Assembly (NCBI RefSeq): GCF_003967515.1
Contig: NZ_BIFQ01000002.1
Span: forward strand, 1,736,001 to 1,800,000
DNA length: 64,000 bases
Source of the DNA: Dictyobacter aurantiacus
GTDB lineage: Bacteria; Chloroflexota; Ktedonobacteria; Ktedonobacterales; Ktedonobacteraceae
Direction of reading: 5' to 3'
The translations under genes were made by a program, and so were the position numbers. How positions within the stretch are numbered: position 1 is the first letter of the stretch; each line of letters begins with the position of its first letter. The notes under the pieces are model-generated. The model was given only the letters and a program-made list of their open reading frames with translations. It made no database searches and was not told the DNA's origin. Of the stretch, positions 38,438 through 47,670 are shown one piece after another.

Positions 38438-38956
38438 TTATCTTGTTTGTCTCTCTTTAGAATTGGTTGGAGTATTTTGACGTGGTGATTGCGTCGGGCG
38501 TTTTGGATAAGGGGTGGCGTGTTGCCCTTTTTTTTCTTGCACAAGCACATTGTTTTCGGCAATGAGATGTTGTAGGAATTCGCGTACAATGAATACCATG
38601 AGCATGTCAACTTGCTGGCGCAACACCTGTGGTGGTGCTTGCTCATCTACCAGGTGAAACTCACGCCGTAGCCGCTGTGATCTCATGGCTATAAAGATTT
38701 TTTCCAGTTCGGTATAGAATACTTTGATGTTTCTTTGCCTGGGCGTCCAATCACGATCGCGTTGATGTATGATAAAGGTCTCGATTTGCGTGTAACTAGA
38801 ATTGCCCGTAATATTGAGGAGACCTCGTACCTGGCTGGGCGGAAGTGGATCATAGCCCTCGCTTTTGACCAGGCGGTGAATAAACGCTACCGCTTCCCGA
38901 TAAATCGTCGTATCGCTGATATCCCAGATCTTTTGCATTTGTTCTGGCGAGAGCAT
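38438..38956 (-). CDS. Cas11-like small subunit B (Csm2 group)
   Basis: A helical 172-aa protein. PSQVRGLLNITGN resembles the Csm2 'S-x-Q-[VI]-R' segment, and the C-terminal 30 residues are a charged, Pro/Gln-rich tail. Its ATG directly follows the stop of the preceding gene (TAG-ATG). That gene encodes another 172-aa helical protein with a similar arrangement, so the two are probably paralogous small subunits lining the RNA path of the effector. Confidence 0.7.
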   Translation of the reverse strand: MLSPEQMQKIWDISDTTIYREAVAFIHRLVKSEGYDPLPPSQVRGLLNITGNSSYTQIETFIIHQRDRDWTPRQRNIKVFYTELEKIFIAMRSQRLRREFHLVDEQAPPQVLRQQVDMLMVFIVREFLQHLIAENNVLVQEKKGQHATPYPKRPTQSPRQNTPTNSKERQTR

Positions 38957-39475
38957 CTAGTCTCCTTTCATTTTCTGAGGGAACATACTCTCCTTTTCCT
39001 CTTGAGAGAGGTTAGCGCTAAACTCGTACTGCACAACCATTTGCTGGATAAATTGACGGATCAGAAGTAAATAGACATGACGGTAGAGATGCCGGCCCTC
39101 GTCTGTATCGCTCTGAATAGCGAGCTTATTACAGATCGTATTGTGTTTCTTTTCCAGGTCCTTCGAAAGAATATTGAGTAGTCTTACCCCGAAAATCTCC
39201 TGGCTATGTTGGGAGTGGGGTCTGCGCCAGTAATCGTAGCGGGCGGTTTGTCGTTTAATATAATCAAAGATGTCCGATGTTTTGAAGGCGCTGGCCGCGA
39301 CATTCTCCAGGTTGGTGAGTTGCGAGCGATGACGATTCGTGATGACGGCTGCGGCATGTTCGCCGAGTTTATAGCTTTCTGGATAGAATTGCTCTGCTGC
39401 ATCCTGCACCTCGATCGTGATTTTCAGTGCGAGGTGCGCGTTTTTCCGGCTGGCTCCCTGCTTACTTATAGCCAT
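38957..39475 (-). CDS. Cas11-like small subunit A
   Basis: Start at 39475 (MAISKQGASRKN) with GGAGG 4-6 nt upstream; the frame extends upstream into csx10 but without sense. It is 172 aa and all-helical. QLTNLENVAASAFKTSDI followed by FDYIKRQTARYDYW lines up with the central SQVRGLLNITG...FIIHQRDRDW part of small subunit B, and LLLIRQFIQQMV with MVFIVREFLQHLI near the end. It overlaps csx10 by 10 nt. Confidence 0.6.
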   Translation of the reverse strand: MAISKQGASRKNAHLALKITIEVQDAAEQFYPESYKLGEHAAAVITNRHRSQLTNLENVAASAFKTSDIFDYIKRQTARYDYWRRPHSQHSQEIFGVRLLNILSKDLEKKHNTICNKLAIQSDTDEGRHLYRHVYLLLIRQFIQQMVVQYEFSANLSQEEKESMFPQKMKGD

Positions 39476-40755
39476 GTGACCTCCTGATGAAATGCATCCG
39501 AGATGCATATGCGTCCAAACCCTTCGATTGTTCTTTTGCCGATCCCTTGCTCTTCTAGCTGGTAGAGTGCTGGTAGAAGTTTTGTGCGTTGTGCATGGGG
39601 GCATTTAAAGAGAAAGACCGAGCCTGTTTCAATGGCGTATTCATTTGTCCTGGGTGTTCCCCATAACTCTTGCCAGCCAGTGATGCGTTGTACCTGTGCC
39701 TGGTGGTAGACGTGCTGAATACCATGGATGGGGGTTTTTGCTTGTTTGTACAGCAGATCCTCAAGTATCCGTGCATTAATCGTACCGTGATAACGAAACA
39801 GGGCATCAGTGAGGATGGTTGGGGAATGCAACGTAAGTGCAAAATAATACTGATCCTCAATCTGTGAAAGCTGCGTTTGATATTTGCGAGCTTCTTGCTG
39901 GAGCATGCTATTAAAGGTATCCAGACGTTGTTGGAACGCAGCAAATGTATCCGTCTCTCTGGATTGGTTTTCTGTGATGAGGAATACTTTGCCCATACCA
40001 CGTGTGCGACCAGTGCCCAGGCGCATCAGACCACCTTTTGCGATCCTCTCTAAAAAGTCCTCCAGGAGCGTGCTTACTGTTTCATCCGTGACTTTGATGA
40101 GCCCCCAGAATTGCGTCCCCTCATCAAACACTTGCCGGTTATAGAGGATTCCTTCCTCGATGGTGCCAGAGAAGCGGTTAATGCCAGTATGTGTTTGCAG
40201 GTGATATTTGCCTTCGGATGCCAGCAGTTGTTTATCATTGATGCGTCTGTAATAGGCCTCATATCTATTGGTTGGCTCGCCACATCGTTGATGATTATGC
40301 TCAAATGCACATGTTTGGCTTGCTTCCAGTATGGTTAGCGCGGTAACCTTATCTTTCTCGGGCCACTCAGTAAAGAGTGTATGGTCAATCAGCGTATCTC
40401 GTACTCCATGGCTTTCGTTATTTTGATCGGATGGATAGAGAAAGCCTTTTTGTCGTTTACAGGCGATTGCCGTCTTTGGTGTCGGATAGATAGGCAGGTT
40501 TTTATTGATGTCTGGTAGTTTCTGATTTTTCTTATAAGAGGCGAGATAGAGATTGGGAAAACGGACCGCACCACTCAAAAAGAGGCGTTCAAAGTTATGT
40601 GCATCGCCGGGATTCAGAAGTTTATAGGTGGTGGCCAGGCTCCCAAGCACAGTGGAGCCAGGAATATAACTGGTCGTCCCGGCTCCACTGGAGGCATGAT
40701 CTGAGCGAATGGAGAGTGGTGATTGGGCAATCACCCGGATGGAAAGATATTTCAT
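39466..40755 (-). CDS. csx10: Csx10, Cas5-like subunit of type III-D
   Basis: A 429-aa RAMP with the Csx10 layout: the N-terminal strand RVIAQSPLSIRSDHASSG, then TSYIPGSTVLGSLATTY, and HTGINRFSGTIEEG in the middle. RLGTGRTRGMGKVF is a first G-loop and GKRTIEGFGRICIS a C-terminal one, as in a double-RAMP protein. Csx10 replaces Csm4/Cmr3 at the crRNA 5' handle and defines subtype III-D. It is coupled to the upstream Cas7 gene by an ATGA overlap. Confidence 0.88.
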   Translation of the reverse strand: MKYLSIRVIAQSPLSIRSDHASSGAGTTSYIPGSTVLGSLATTYKLLNPGDAHNFERLFLSGAVRFPNLYLASYKKNQKLPDINKNLPIYPTPKTAIACKRQKGFLYPSDQNNESHGVRDTLIDHTLFTEWPEKDKVTALTILEASQTCAFEHNHQRCGEPTNRYEAYYRRINDKQLLASEGKYHLQTHTGINRFSGTIEEGILYNRQVFDEGTQFWGLIKVTDETVSTLLEDFLERIAKGGLMRLGTGRTRGMGKVFLITENQSRETDTFAAFQQRLDTFNSMLQQEARKYQTQLSQIEDQYYFALTLHSPTILTDALFRYHGTINARILEDLLYKQAKTPIHGIQHVYHQAQVQRITGWQELWGTPRTNEYAIETGSVFLFKCPHAQRTKLLPALYQLEEQGIGKRTIEGFGRICISDAFHQEVTWL

Positions 40756-41516
40756 GAGCGTGTTCCCCCACTGACAGTAAGTTGATCGAGATGCTCCAGC
40801 CAGGTTGCCCAGTGTTCTCTGGTATAGGTTTCTTTGTCGTTGATGGTGATATGCTCCACTTCATTGGTGCACACACCCTTGCCTGTCGATTTGTTGCCAC
40901 CCAGCCGTTCAATCATCAGAAGTCCTGCCAGAAGTAGCAGGAGTTCCTGGCTGACATGTGGTAAGTTCGGGATGTCTGTATGCTGTATCCAACCGGTGAT
41001 GGTTCCTTCAAAGGAGAGTGCCCGGCGTCCAAATTCGCTGGTGTAGAGCGCTCCCTGTACCGCAGTTCGCGTTAATCGATCGAGTCGCACCTGTGTATAT
41101 ATTTCTGTCTGGATGTGTTTGTATTTTCCGCCGGCCTCACGTTTGTCTGTGCTTTCATAGAGCTTTCTATCGGCATCTGACTGCTGGGCGTTGTCAAAAA
41201 AGAGCAAGCCCGGATGGTTCGCTGAGCCAAAGATATGGGTAATCAGCGTTTTCGTGTCGGGGTTGTACAGGTCAATCAACGCGTTCTCTTGATCATGCGG
41301 ACTGGCGATCCGCTCGTTGTTTGGTTCGAGTAGGCGACAGATCTGTTCACAGTGTTCACGTACTACCCCTTTGAGCGTTGCGCCAGGTACATAGAGATAG
41401 CCCTGTGGATCGCGACGTACACTACGATCAATCAGTCCTTCGCGCAGGCCCGTTCCAAAGTGAAAGGGAGTTACAAACGTCAGCCGATACGTGAGTTCAA
41501 GTCTATCATTGCTCAT
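40752..41516 (-). CDS. Cas7-like RAMP subunit (Csm3 group)
   Basis: Start at 41516 (MSNDRLELTYRL), overlapping the cas10 stop by 11 nt. About 254 aa, the shortest and most Csm3-like RAMP of the operon: GLIDRSVRRDPQGYLYVPG (loop aspartate in LIDRS), GATLKGVVREHCE, HIFGSANHPG and the C-terminal GGNKSTGKGV. Expected to be a backbone subunit with RNase activity. Confidence 0.88.
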   Translation of the reverse strand: MSNDRLELTYRLTFVTPFHFGTGLREGLIDRSVRRDPQGYLYVPGATLKGVVREHCEQICRLLEPNNERIASPHDQENALIDLYNPDTKTLITHIFGSANHPGLLFFDNAQQSDADRKLYESTDKREAGGKYKHIQTEIYTQVRLDRLTRTAVQGALYTSEFGRRALSFEGTITGWIQHTDIPNLPHVSQELLLLLAGLLMIERLGGNKSTGKGVCTNEVEHITINDKETYTREHWATWLEHLDQLTVSGGTRS

Positions 41517-43332
41517 AGCCAACCTGCTCTCTCTTGTCGCGTGCTACAAAATCATAGAGTTCCACAAAATCCAGCAGTGCTGTGCGATAGACCGATTGTG
41601 TGTCTAAAAACCATGGAAATACCAGACGTGGCAAACCCGCCAGTGGATTATTTGGATCGGCAGGAGCATGCTGATAGAATGTTCCGTAGCGACGAAGGTA
41701 AGTGAGAATATGTTTTCGTTGTATCTCATTCCAGTTGCGCAAGACGGCGATACTTTCACTTACAGAGGTCGTTGTATTCATATGCAAAATAGACTCGCGC
41801 AATTGATGCAGCTTGGTACGGCCGAGGCGCAAATGCTGACCTTCTTTAATTGCTTTCAGTAAATTGTCCAGGTCCCGTGGCGAATACGGCCGGAGAGTAG
41901 CGTGAAATTCCTGATTGGTATCTTCGTCTCTTCGATCGGCTTTATCTTCAGGTTTTTTGATGTAGGGATCATTGGCATTGATCTGCATACCACCGTTGAC
42001 AATTCTGAAGCTGATGCGTGTGTCATCAAAATCTATTCCCGCTTGTTTGTTTCTGTCGCTGCGAGCTTTAGCGGCTTCTTTCTTCGCGTCCTTGAGGATG
42101 TTTTCTACCAATCCCAGCATCAAGCGAAATGGATACTTGATTGGTGCCATGACAACGCCAATAGATAAGCTATACTGATCGTTTCCAAGCTCTCGGAATT
42201 CAGGCGTCTCTTGACAGATTTGTGTCATGATGGACCGAAATTCTTGCCCTATGGTGAGCGCTACCTCCATCGCTTTCGCCGCATCGGTAAGCATCACGAT
42301 ATCATCGCCACCCAGGAGAAAGATATCAAAGGGAAAACGCGTAATCTTGCCCTCTACGATAGACTCATCCTGTATATCGTCAGCGGCTTCGTCTGCAGCG
42401 ATCTGGACGATTGGCAGATGTTGTTTGATGGCCCTGCTCATAGCTTGATGGATGGCGCGATCCACTCCTTTGGCAAATTGCTCGTAGACTCCAAGCCTGG
42501 TTAATCGCGTAACTTTTGCTCCCATGTTGTTGGCATCGGCATAAATTAACCCAATGTACTCCTTTGCTTCAACTAGAGGTCGGAAAGCATGAAAGTCACT
42601 GGGACGCTGCGGAACAAATCGTGAGCCGAACGGGAAAAAATCATAACTGGCTTCCTGCAAGTAGTAGCTAATGCGCTTCCACAATTCCTGATGGAGAATA
42701 TTGTCCTCTGTATACTGTTTGAAATTATGTACGTAGTCAGCAGCTTTTTGAAATTGTGCTTTAATTCTATGATCTTCTTCCTGCTTTTCTCGGCAACTTT
42801 GGCAGTAATACAGATCTTCCGGCTCATTTTTTTCTGCCCCTTTCTCCGCTGCATACCTGATCCCACAAGCATCGCATGGACGCATCAACGGGTGCGAGGG
42901 AAGTACAACCGTATCCGCAGGGCTGCCTTTTTTGAAGTCCATCTGGACTTGAATCAGCTTAAAATAGTCTGCTAGATCTATCCTCTTGAGTGCATTAATA
43001 GTATCAGGAAGATTGGCTGGGAGATCTTGCAGCGCATAGGTAATAGAAGCACCACCACGGGTTTCTTCAGAGAATTTTTTTTGTATCCGCTGGCCGAAAT
43101 CCTCAGCTACTGTATGGGCATTATCGGCGCTGACAACAAAGAGTCCTTGCCCACCATTGGTATAGATAGGGATGATCTCCGCATCTTTAACTTGCTTGGC
43201 TTCTGTGCGCATCATTTCACGATTTAACTTATCTAGCAGTGCGCTCGCCCCCCGAATTTCCTTTAGTCGATCGGTACCGAAGACATAGCCCTTGATCCTA
43301 TCGGCATCGAACGCTACGAGTGTCTTTTGCAC
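41506..43332 (-). CDS. cas10: Cas10 of type III-D: cyclase motif intact, no HD domain
   Basis: A 608-aa protein from a GTG start with GGAGG 10 nt upstream. It begins directly with the first palm (FDADRIKGYVFG), so the N-terminal HD nuclease domain common in type III Cas10 is missing. A zinc ribbon is formed by CDAC (153-156) and CQSC (177-180). The second palm has YADANNMG (264-271) and the cyclase motif LLGGDDIVM, with GGDD at 341-344. This predicts synthesis of cyclic oligoadenylates on target RNA binding but no direct DNA cutting. It is the first gene of the III-D operon; a -10-like TATACT lies at 43391-43396 on the minus strand. Confidence 0.94.
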   Translation of the reverse strand: MQKTLVAFDADRIKGYVFGTDRLKEIRGASALLDKLNREMMRTEAKQVKDAEIIPIYTNGGQGLFVVSADNAHTVAEDFGQRIQKKFSEETRGGASITYALQDLPANLPDTINALKRIDLADYFKLIQVQMDFKKGSPADTVVLPSHPLMRPCDACGIRYAAEKGAEKNEPEDLYYCQSCREKQEEDHRIKAQFQKAADYVHNFKQYTEDNILHQELWKRISYYLQEASYDFFPFGSRFVPQRPSDFHAFRPLVEAKEYIGLIYADANNMGAKVTRLTRLGVYEQFAKGVDRAIHQAMSRAIKQHLPIVQIAADEAADDIQDESIVEGKITRFPFDIFLLGGDDIVMLTDAAKAMEVALTIGQEFRSIMTQICQETPEFRELGNDQYSLSIGVVMAPIKYPFRLMLGLVENILKDAKKEAAKARSDRNKQAGIDFDDTRISFRIVNGGMQINANDPYIKKPEDKADRRDEDTNQEFHATLRPYSPRDLDNLLKAIKEGQHLRLGRTKLHQLRESILHMNTTTSVSESIAVLRNWNEIQRKHILTYLRRYGTFYQHAPADPNNPLAGLPRLVFPWFLDTQSVYRTALLDFVELYDFVARDKREQVGYEQ

Positions 43333-43480
43333 GAATCTATTGCCTCCAGGCTTTTAATGTTATGCGAGTGATCATTTTTGTAACTTACTAAGTATAGCAT
43401 GTTTGGCGTTTATTGCACTCATAAATAGTTATGAATAATTTTAAAAGCATTTATATTTTTTTATTCAAGCGCAATATCCA

Positions 43481-43531
43481 CACAAAACAGAAAGCATCTA
43501 CAAAATAGTTGTAGATGCTTTCTGTTTTGTG
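43481..43531. repeat. Perfect 23-bp hairpin, 5-nt loop
   Basis: Left arm 43481-43503 (starts CACAAAACAGAAAG) and right arm 43509-43531 are exact complements. It lies about 85 bases upstream of the cas10 -10-like element. It may terminate transcription coming from the right, or encode a structured RNA. Confidence 0.8.
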
Positions 43532-43718
43532 CCCTACGCAAGCCCTAATACGGGAAATCTAAGGACATTGAGCACAAAGAAAGGACATAGTTCATCAGAA
43601 GATGAATTCGTTTCAATCTCATTTAAAGATAGTATCCCAAAAAGAATACTTATGCCTAAATTATAGCACAGTTGTTTCAAGTTAACCACAAAGGTAATAT
43701 ACCCATAGACTACATTGC

Positions 43719-43776
43719 CAACACAATGATAGAAGAAGGCAAATAACCTCATTTGCCTTCTTCTATCATTGTGTTG
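43719..43776. repeat. Perfect 26-bp hairpin, 6-nt loop
   Basis: Left arm 43719-43744 (starts CAACACAATGATAG) and right arm 43751-43776 are exact complements. It starts 18 bases beyond the stop of the two-TM protein gene and 188 bases from the other perfect hairpin. A terminator role is possible, but no T-run follows. Confidence 0.8.
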
Positions 43777-43793
43777 TGTGTTAAAACGGCATT

Positions 43794-44219
43794 CTATCGA
43801 TTTTTTACTCTATCGATGAATTTCTCTGCTATACTAAGCGTTTGCTCACATAATTTTGCAGCTATGTGCGTTTTAGGACACACAATAAAAAAACAGGTTG
43901 TTATTAAGACTATTGAAGCAGCCAGCGCACAGAGACTGAATGCAATTGAGTTGCTATCAGAATGCAGAATAACTTCTGAGAAAAGAAGTGATATAACTCC
44001 TAAAATGATGAGTTTATCAATCTTTTCTAAGTAACCGCTATGGTAGTTACTCATTTGTCTTTTGGATTTTCTTTTCAAATGTAACTGTCGTGTTGCTTTA
44101 ATGCTGGCTTGCTTCTGGAGAAGTATCGAATTTTGTGATGGACTATCTTCTAACTTTGCTGCTTCATTTGAGATCTTAGAAGAGACCTCAGGGACACAGA
44201 CTTGGCTTTTTTTGAGCAT
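43794..44219 (-). CDS. Small two-TM membrane protein upstream of type III-D cas10
   Basis: A 141-aa protein with GGAG 8 nt upstream of its ATG. The N-terminal ~75 residues are polar and basic (HLKRKSKRQMS). Two hydrophobic segments follow, LIILGVISLLFSEVIL and IAFSLCALAASIVLITTCFF, then a ~25-residue tail. No CARF, SAVED or other ligand domain is recognisable. Small membrane proteins beside type III loci can be cOA-gated effectors (Csx23, Cam1 types); this one is not demonstrably of either family. It is on the same strand as cas10 but separated by two perfect hairpins, so it is likely its own transcription unit. Confidence 0.6.
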   Translation of the reverse strand: MLKKSQVCVPEVSSKISNEAAKLEDSPSQNSILLQKQASIKATRQLHLKRKSKRQMSNYHSGYLEKIDKLIILGVISLLFSEVILHSDSNSIAFSLCALAASIVLITTCFFIVCPKTHIAAKLCEQTLSIAEKFIDRVKNR

Positions 44220-44702
44220 TGCACAAACTCCATTTTATGCTTCCTGACATCGAATTCCTCTGATCCTAATAGTAACGCGCTAAATGTTTGAATAGTAAAA
44301 GAGGTATCTTGATTGACAAGGGATGCAGATAAGCTTTTCTTCTTATCAGGATTGAATGAGCTTAAAGGTATGATTATAATTTAGCATATTTATATTCGCA
44401 ATTCAAGCTTAGATGACCTAAGTTCTTTTTGTTCAAGAGATGTATTTAAGGCCGATTATTGTAGATGAACGTATACCATTTTATGCTTTCTAAGCAGAGT
44501 TACTTAAAATTCACTACTGTTTAGTTTGGTTGTCGATTTTTTAGATAGTTTTTTCATGGGTAATCAAGTATTCTAGAGAAGAGTTATCACTTAGGCTGAT
44601 CTATTAGGCTAATTGCATAGTTGTGCTATCAACTGCCTATTTGTGAGAAGGACACTATTGTATTATTTCATGTAGACATTGGAAAAGAGAAAAAAGTAAT
44701 TT
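44220..44702. other. AT-rich divergent intergenic region
   Basis: About 480 bases between the two-TM gene (minus) and the second cas6 (plus). Strongly AT-rich, with no gene seen; it must hold both promoters. No strong repeat or palindrome noticed. Confidence 0.5.
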
Positions 44703-45668
44703 ATGGAGATTGCAAGAATTAATGATGCACCATCCCGATTATATGCTGTGCAGCTAAAGCTGCGTCCGCTTGAAAGCGGGACTTTGATGCCTTTCTCTGG
44801 CGAACTGGTGCATGGCGCCTGGCTCAGTTGGGTAAGGAGTTACGCACCCGATGTGGCAACCTGGCTTCATGATGGTAATCGACGACGCCTCTTTACCTGC
44901 TCTAGCCTTCAATTTCCTATTCCGTCTCGACGAATGCGTGAAGCCGAACGGGAGAATATTCACCTGCCTGTGAATCCTACTAAATCATATATTATTCGCC
45001 TTACTTTGCTACTCGGGGATCTTTTTCCGCTCTTCTACGATTCCCTTATGCAATTCAATAATGCTGACCTGCAAGTTCCCTTCATCAAGCTTGGCAAGCG
45101 TACGTTTTTGTTGGAAGAAGTATTGCTCAATAATGATGATGCCACTGGTTGGACTGGTTTTACCTCCTTTATTGATCTTGCCGCATCCATTCAACAAGGC
45201 TCTATCCGACCACGGCAGGATTGCTTTACTCTCGACTTTGCGTCGCTTACGACGTTTAACCGTAGTAGCCGCAGTCCGAATGGAGAACAAAGCAACTATT
45301 ACGCACGCCTTCCTTTACCCATCTATGTCTTTCCGGGTTTAGCTCGACGCTGGCAAGAGCTTGCCCCTCCCGAACTTGCTGAGCTTGTTCAACGTGACCA
45401 GATTGAACGATACATTCAAGAGGATGGTCTGGTCATTGAAGACTATGATCTCATGCCACACAGTGTTCGCTTTGTCAATCACCCTCAACGAGGATTTGTC
45501 GGTCGTTGTACTTATCGCTTCCGAGGGAATACTCTAGCCATAGGCTCATCATCCTTAAATATCCAACAACAAATTCTCTTACTCGCCAGACTTGCCTTCT
45601 ATACTGGAGTGGGTTATAAACCAGCGATGGGTATGGGTCAATGTCGCTATCTAGTCAACTCGTTCTAA
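44703..45668 (+). CDS. cas6: Second Cas6 crRNA endonuclease, stand-alone next to array 3
   Basis: A 321-aa protein clearly related to the I-D operon Cas6: LMPFSGELVHGAWLSWVR, TCSSLQFPIPSRRMREAE, NHPQRGFVGRCTYRF and the C-terminal ARLAFYTGVGYKPAMGMGQ. Only a weak ribosome-binding site (GGAAAAGAG-like) precedes the ATG. It is alone, on the plus strand, directly before the leader of array 3. It may serve array 3 and the III-D operon, which has no cas6 of its own, or it may discriminate between the repeat types. Confidence 0.92.
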   Translation: MEIARINDAPSRLYAVQLKLRPLESGTLMPFSGELVHGAWLSWVRSYAPDVATWLHDGNRRRLFTCSSLQFPIPSRRMREAERENIHLPVNPTKSYIIRLTLLLGDLFPLFYDSLMQFNNADLQVPFIKLGKRTFLLEEVLLNNDDATGWTGFTSFIDLAASIQQGSIRPRQDCFTLDFASLTTFNRSSRSPNGEQSNYYARLPLPIYVFPGLARRWQELAPPELAELVQRDQIERYIQEDGLVIEDYDLMPHSVRFVNHPQRGFVGRCTYRFRGNTLAIGSSSLNIQQQILLLARLAFYTGVGYKPAMGMGQCRYLVNSF

Positions 45669-45700
45669 ATGAAAAATTGTTGGCGCTATGAAAAACATCT

Positions 45701-45913
45701 TTGCGAGGCACGCAGTGGTGAAAATGCTAAGCTCGCTGCCTCGCAAAAAGCAGATAAGTTCTTCAATAGGCTTCTCAAGCCCTTGTAAAGGACAACTAAC
45801 TCGTGTATAGTCTCTTTATGAGCAGCAAAAATTACTGTGTGAAACTTGGATTGTACCGCTGCCTCGCAAAAACTATTTTTTGCCCGCTTTCCAGGCGCAG
45901 CGAGGCAGCCGCA
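45701..45913 (+). promoter_or_regulatory. CRISPR leader of array 3
   Basis: Sister leader: GCGAGGCA near 45703 with TGCCTCGC near 45738, promoter TTGTAA (45783-45788), 17 nt, TATAGT (45806-45811), first repeat base 103 nt after the -10, and a GCGAGGCA next to the first repeat. Confidence 0.85.
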
Positions 45914-47634
45914 GTCGCAGAGGAGTTAGCATCCCGATAGGGATTGAAACAAGCATCTCTTTATCACGCAAGAGGATGAAGAGAAGTCGCAGAGGAGTTA
46001 GCATCCCGATAGGGATTGAAACTTAGGCACGATTTTTAGCGGCGCAAATCAGATAGACGTCGCAGAGGAGTTAGCATCCCGATAGGGATTGAAACGTGAA
46101 TAACTGCTCCTGAATGGGGAAGCCCTTCATCATGTCGCAGAGGAGTTAGCATCCCGATAGGGATTGAAACACAGAATTGTCGGGGGAAAGGCCAGATGGA
46201 GCCAAGTCGCAGAGGAGTTAGCATCCCGATAGGGATTGAAACCTCAAAAGAGGATGAGGTGGTTATAGATCCATTTCGTCGCAGAGGAGTTAGCATCCCG
46301 ATAGGGATTGAAACAAAGCAGTATCGAATTGAGGCACATGCGTCTTATAGGTCGCAGAGGAGTTAGCATCCCGATAGGGATTGAAACTCTCCGTCGATCC
46401 TTGCGTAGCGCCTAAATGATTGCGTCGCAGAGGAGTTAGCATCCCGATAGGGATTGAAACAATGACTTGGATCATCATACGGGTATGGAGAATCGTCGTC
46501 GCAGAGGAGTTAGCATCCCGATAGGGATTGAAACCTATCAACTGGCAACACGCAAGGCGTACACCGCCGATGTCGCAGAGGAGTTAGCATCCCGATAGGG
46601 ATTGAAACTCGGGCATCAAGGACCGCATAGAGTCAGCCATCGATGTCGCAGAGGAGTTAGCATCCCGATAGGGATTGAAACGGAGCTGGTCGAGCAGGAG
46701 GAACGCCAACCAGGTGAGTCGCAGAGGAGTTAGCATCCCGATAGGGATTGAAACGATGCTAAATCCTCAATGCTACGCTCTCTCTCGCGTCGTCGCAGAG
46801 GAGTTAGCATCCCGATAGGGATTGAAACAACTCGACAAATCAACTCTGCCACGGCATCTTTAACGTCGCAGAGGAGTTAGCATCCCGATAGGGATTGAAA
46901 CTTTGTTTTTCTTTGTCACCGTTGCTCCTATGTCACCGTCGCAGAGGAGTTAGCATCCCGATAGGGATTGAAACATTTTGACATCGAACGCCAGAGGCCA
47001 ATAATTTTTGTCGCAGAGGAGTTAGCATCCCGATAGGGATTGAAACACCATCTGATCTTGGCAAAAGTAGCGGGGGCGTAGGTCGCAGAGGAGTTAGCAT
47101 CCCGATAGGGATTGAAACTGCTATCCGAGCTCCAGCACCATCACTACGGCACGTACACGTCGCAGAGGAGTTAGCATCCCGATAGGGATTGAAACTACCA
47201 AACAGACCGTGAGAACATGGAATGCTTTTTGGTCGCAGAGGAGTTAGCATCCCGATAGGGATTGAAACTTCGAGATATGCGTCCCCCCGCGATTAAATGC
47301 CGTAGTCGCAGAGGAGTTAGCATCCCGATAGGGATTGAAACTTTGAAATCTCGCTATGCCATTTAGAGGCACGTGCGGTCGCAGAGGAGTTAGCATCCCG
47401 ATAGGGATTGAAACTCTCTTTCTGACTGTTTGTCATGGGGAACAGCTCTCTGTCGCAGAGGAGTTAGCATCCCGATAGGGATTGAAACGATGAAGCGTGC
47501 TGTGTCCCATGCGAATGAAAGACCGTCGCAGAGGAGTTAGCATCCCGATAGGGATTGAAACTGCGTCTCTTCTTCATTGGTCGAGCGGGTAAAGGGTGTC
47601 GCAGAGGAGTTAGCATCCCGATAGGGATTGAAAC
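45914..47634 (+). CRISPR. CRISPR array 3: 24 repeats of 37 nt, 23 spacers
   Basis: The repeats begin GTCGCAGAGGAGTTAGC and end CCCGATAGGGATTGAAAC, with hairpin ATCCC-GATA-GGGAT. They are very uniform, and no spacer duplication was noticed. The leader is on the left and a second cas6 gene precedes it. Confidence 0.98.
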
Positions 47635-47670
47635 ATGACATCAATTGAGGCTAATGCTGGGAGCATAACA

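Noticed and set aside
43534..43752. 72-aa minus-strand frame between the two perfect hairpins
   Set aside because: It starts inside a hairpin loop, has no ribosome-binding site and no recognisable sequence.
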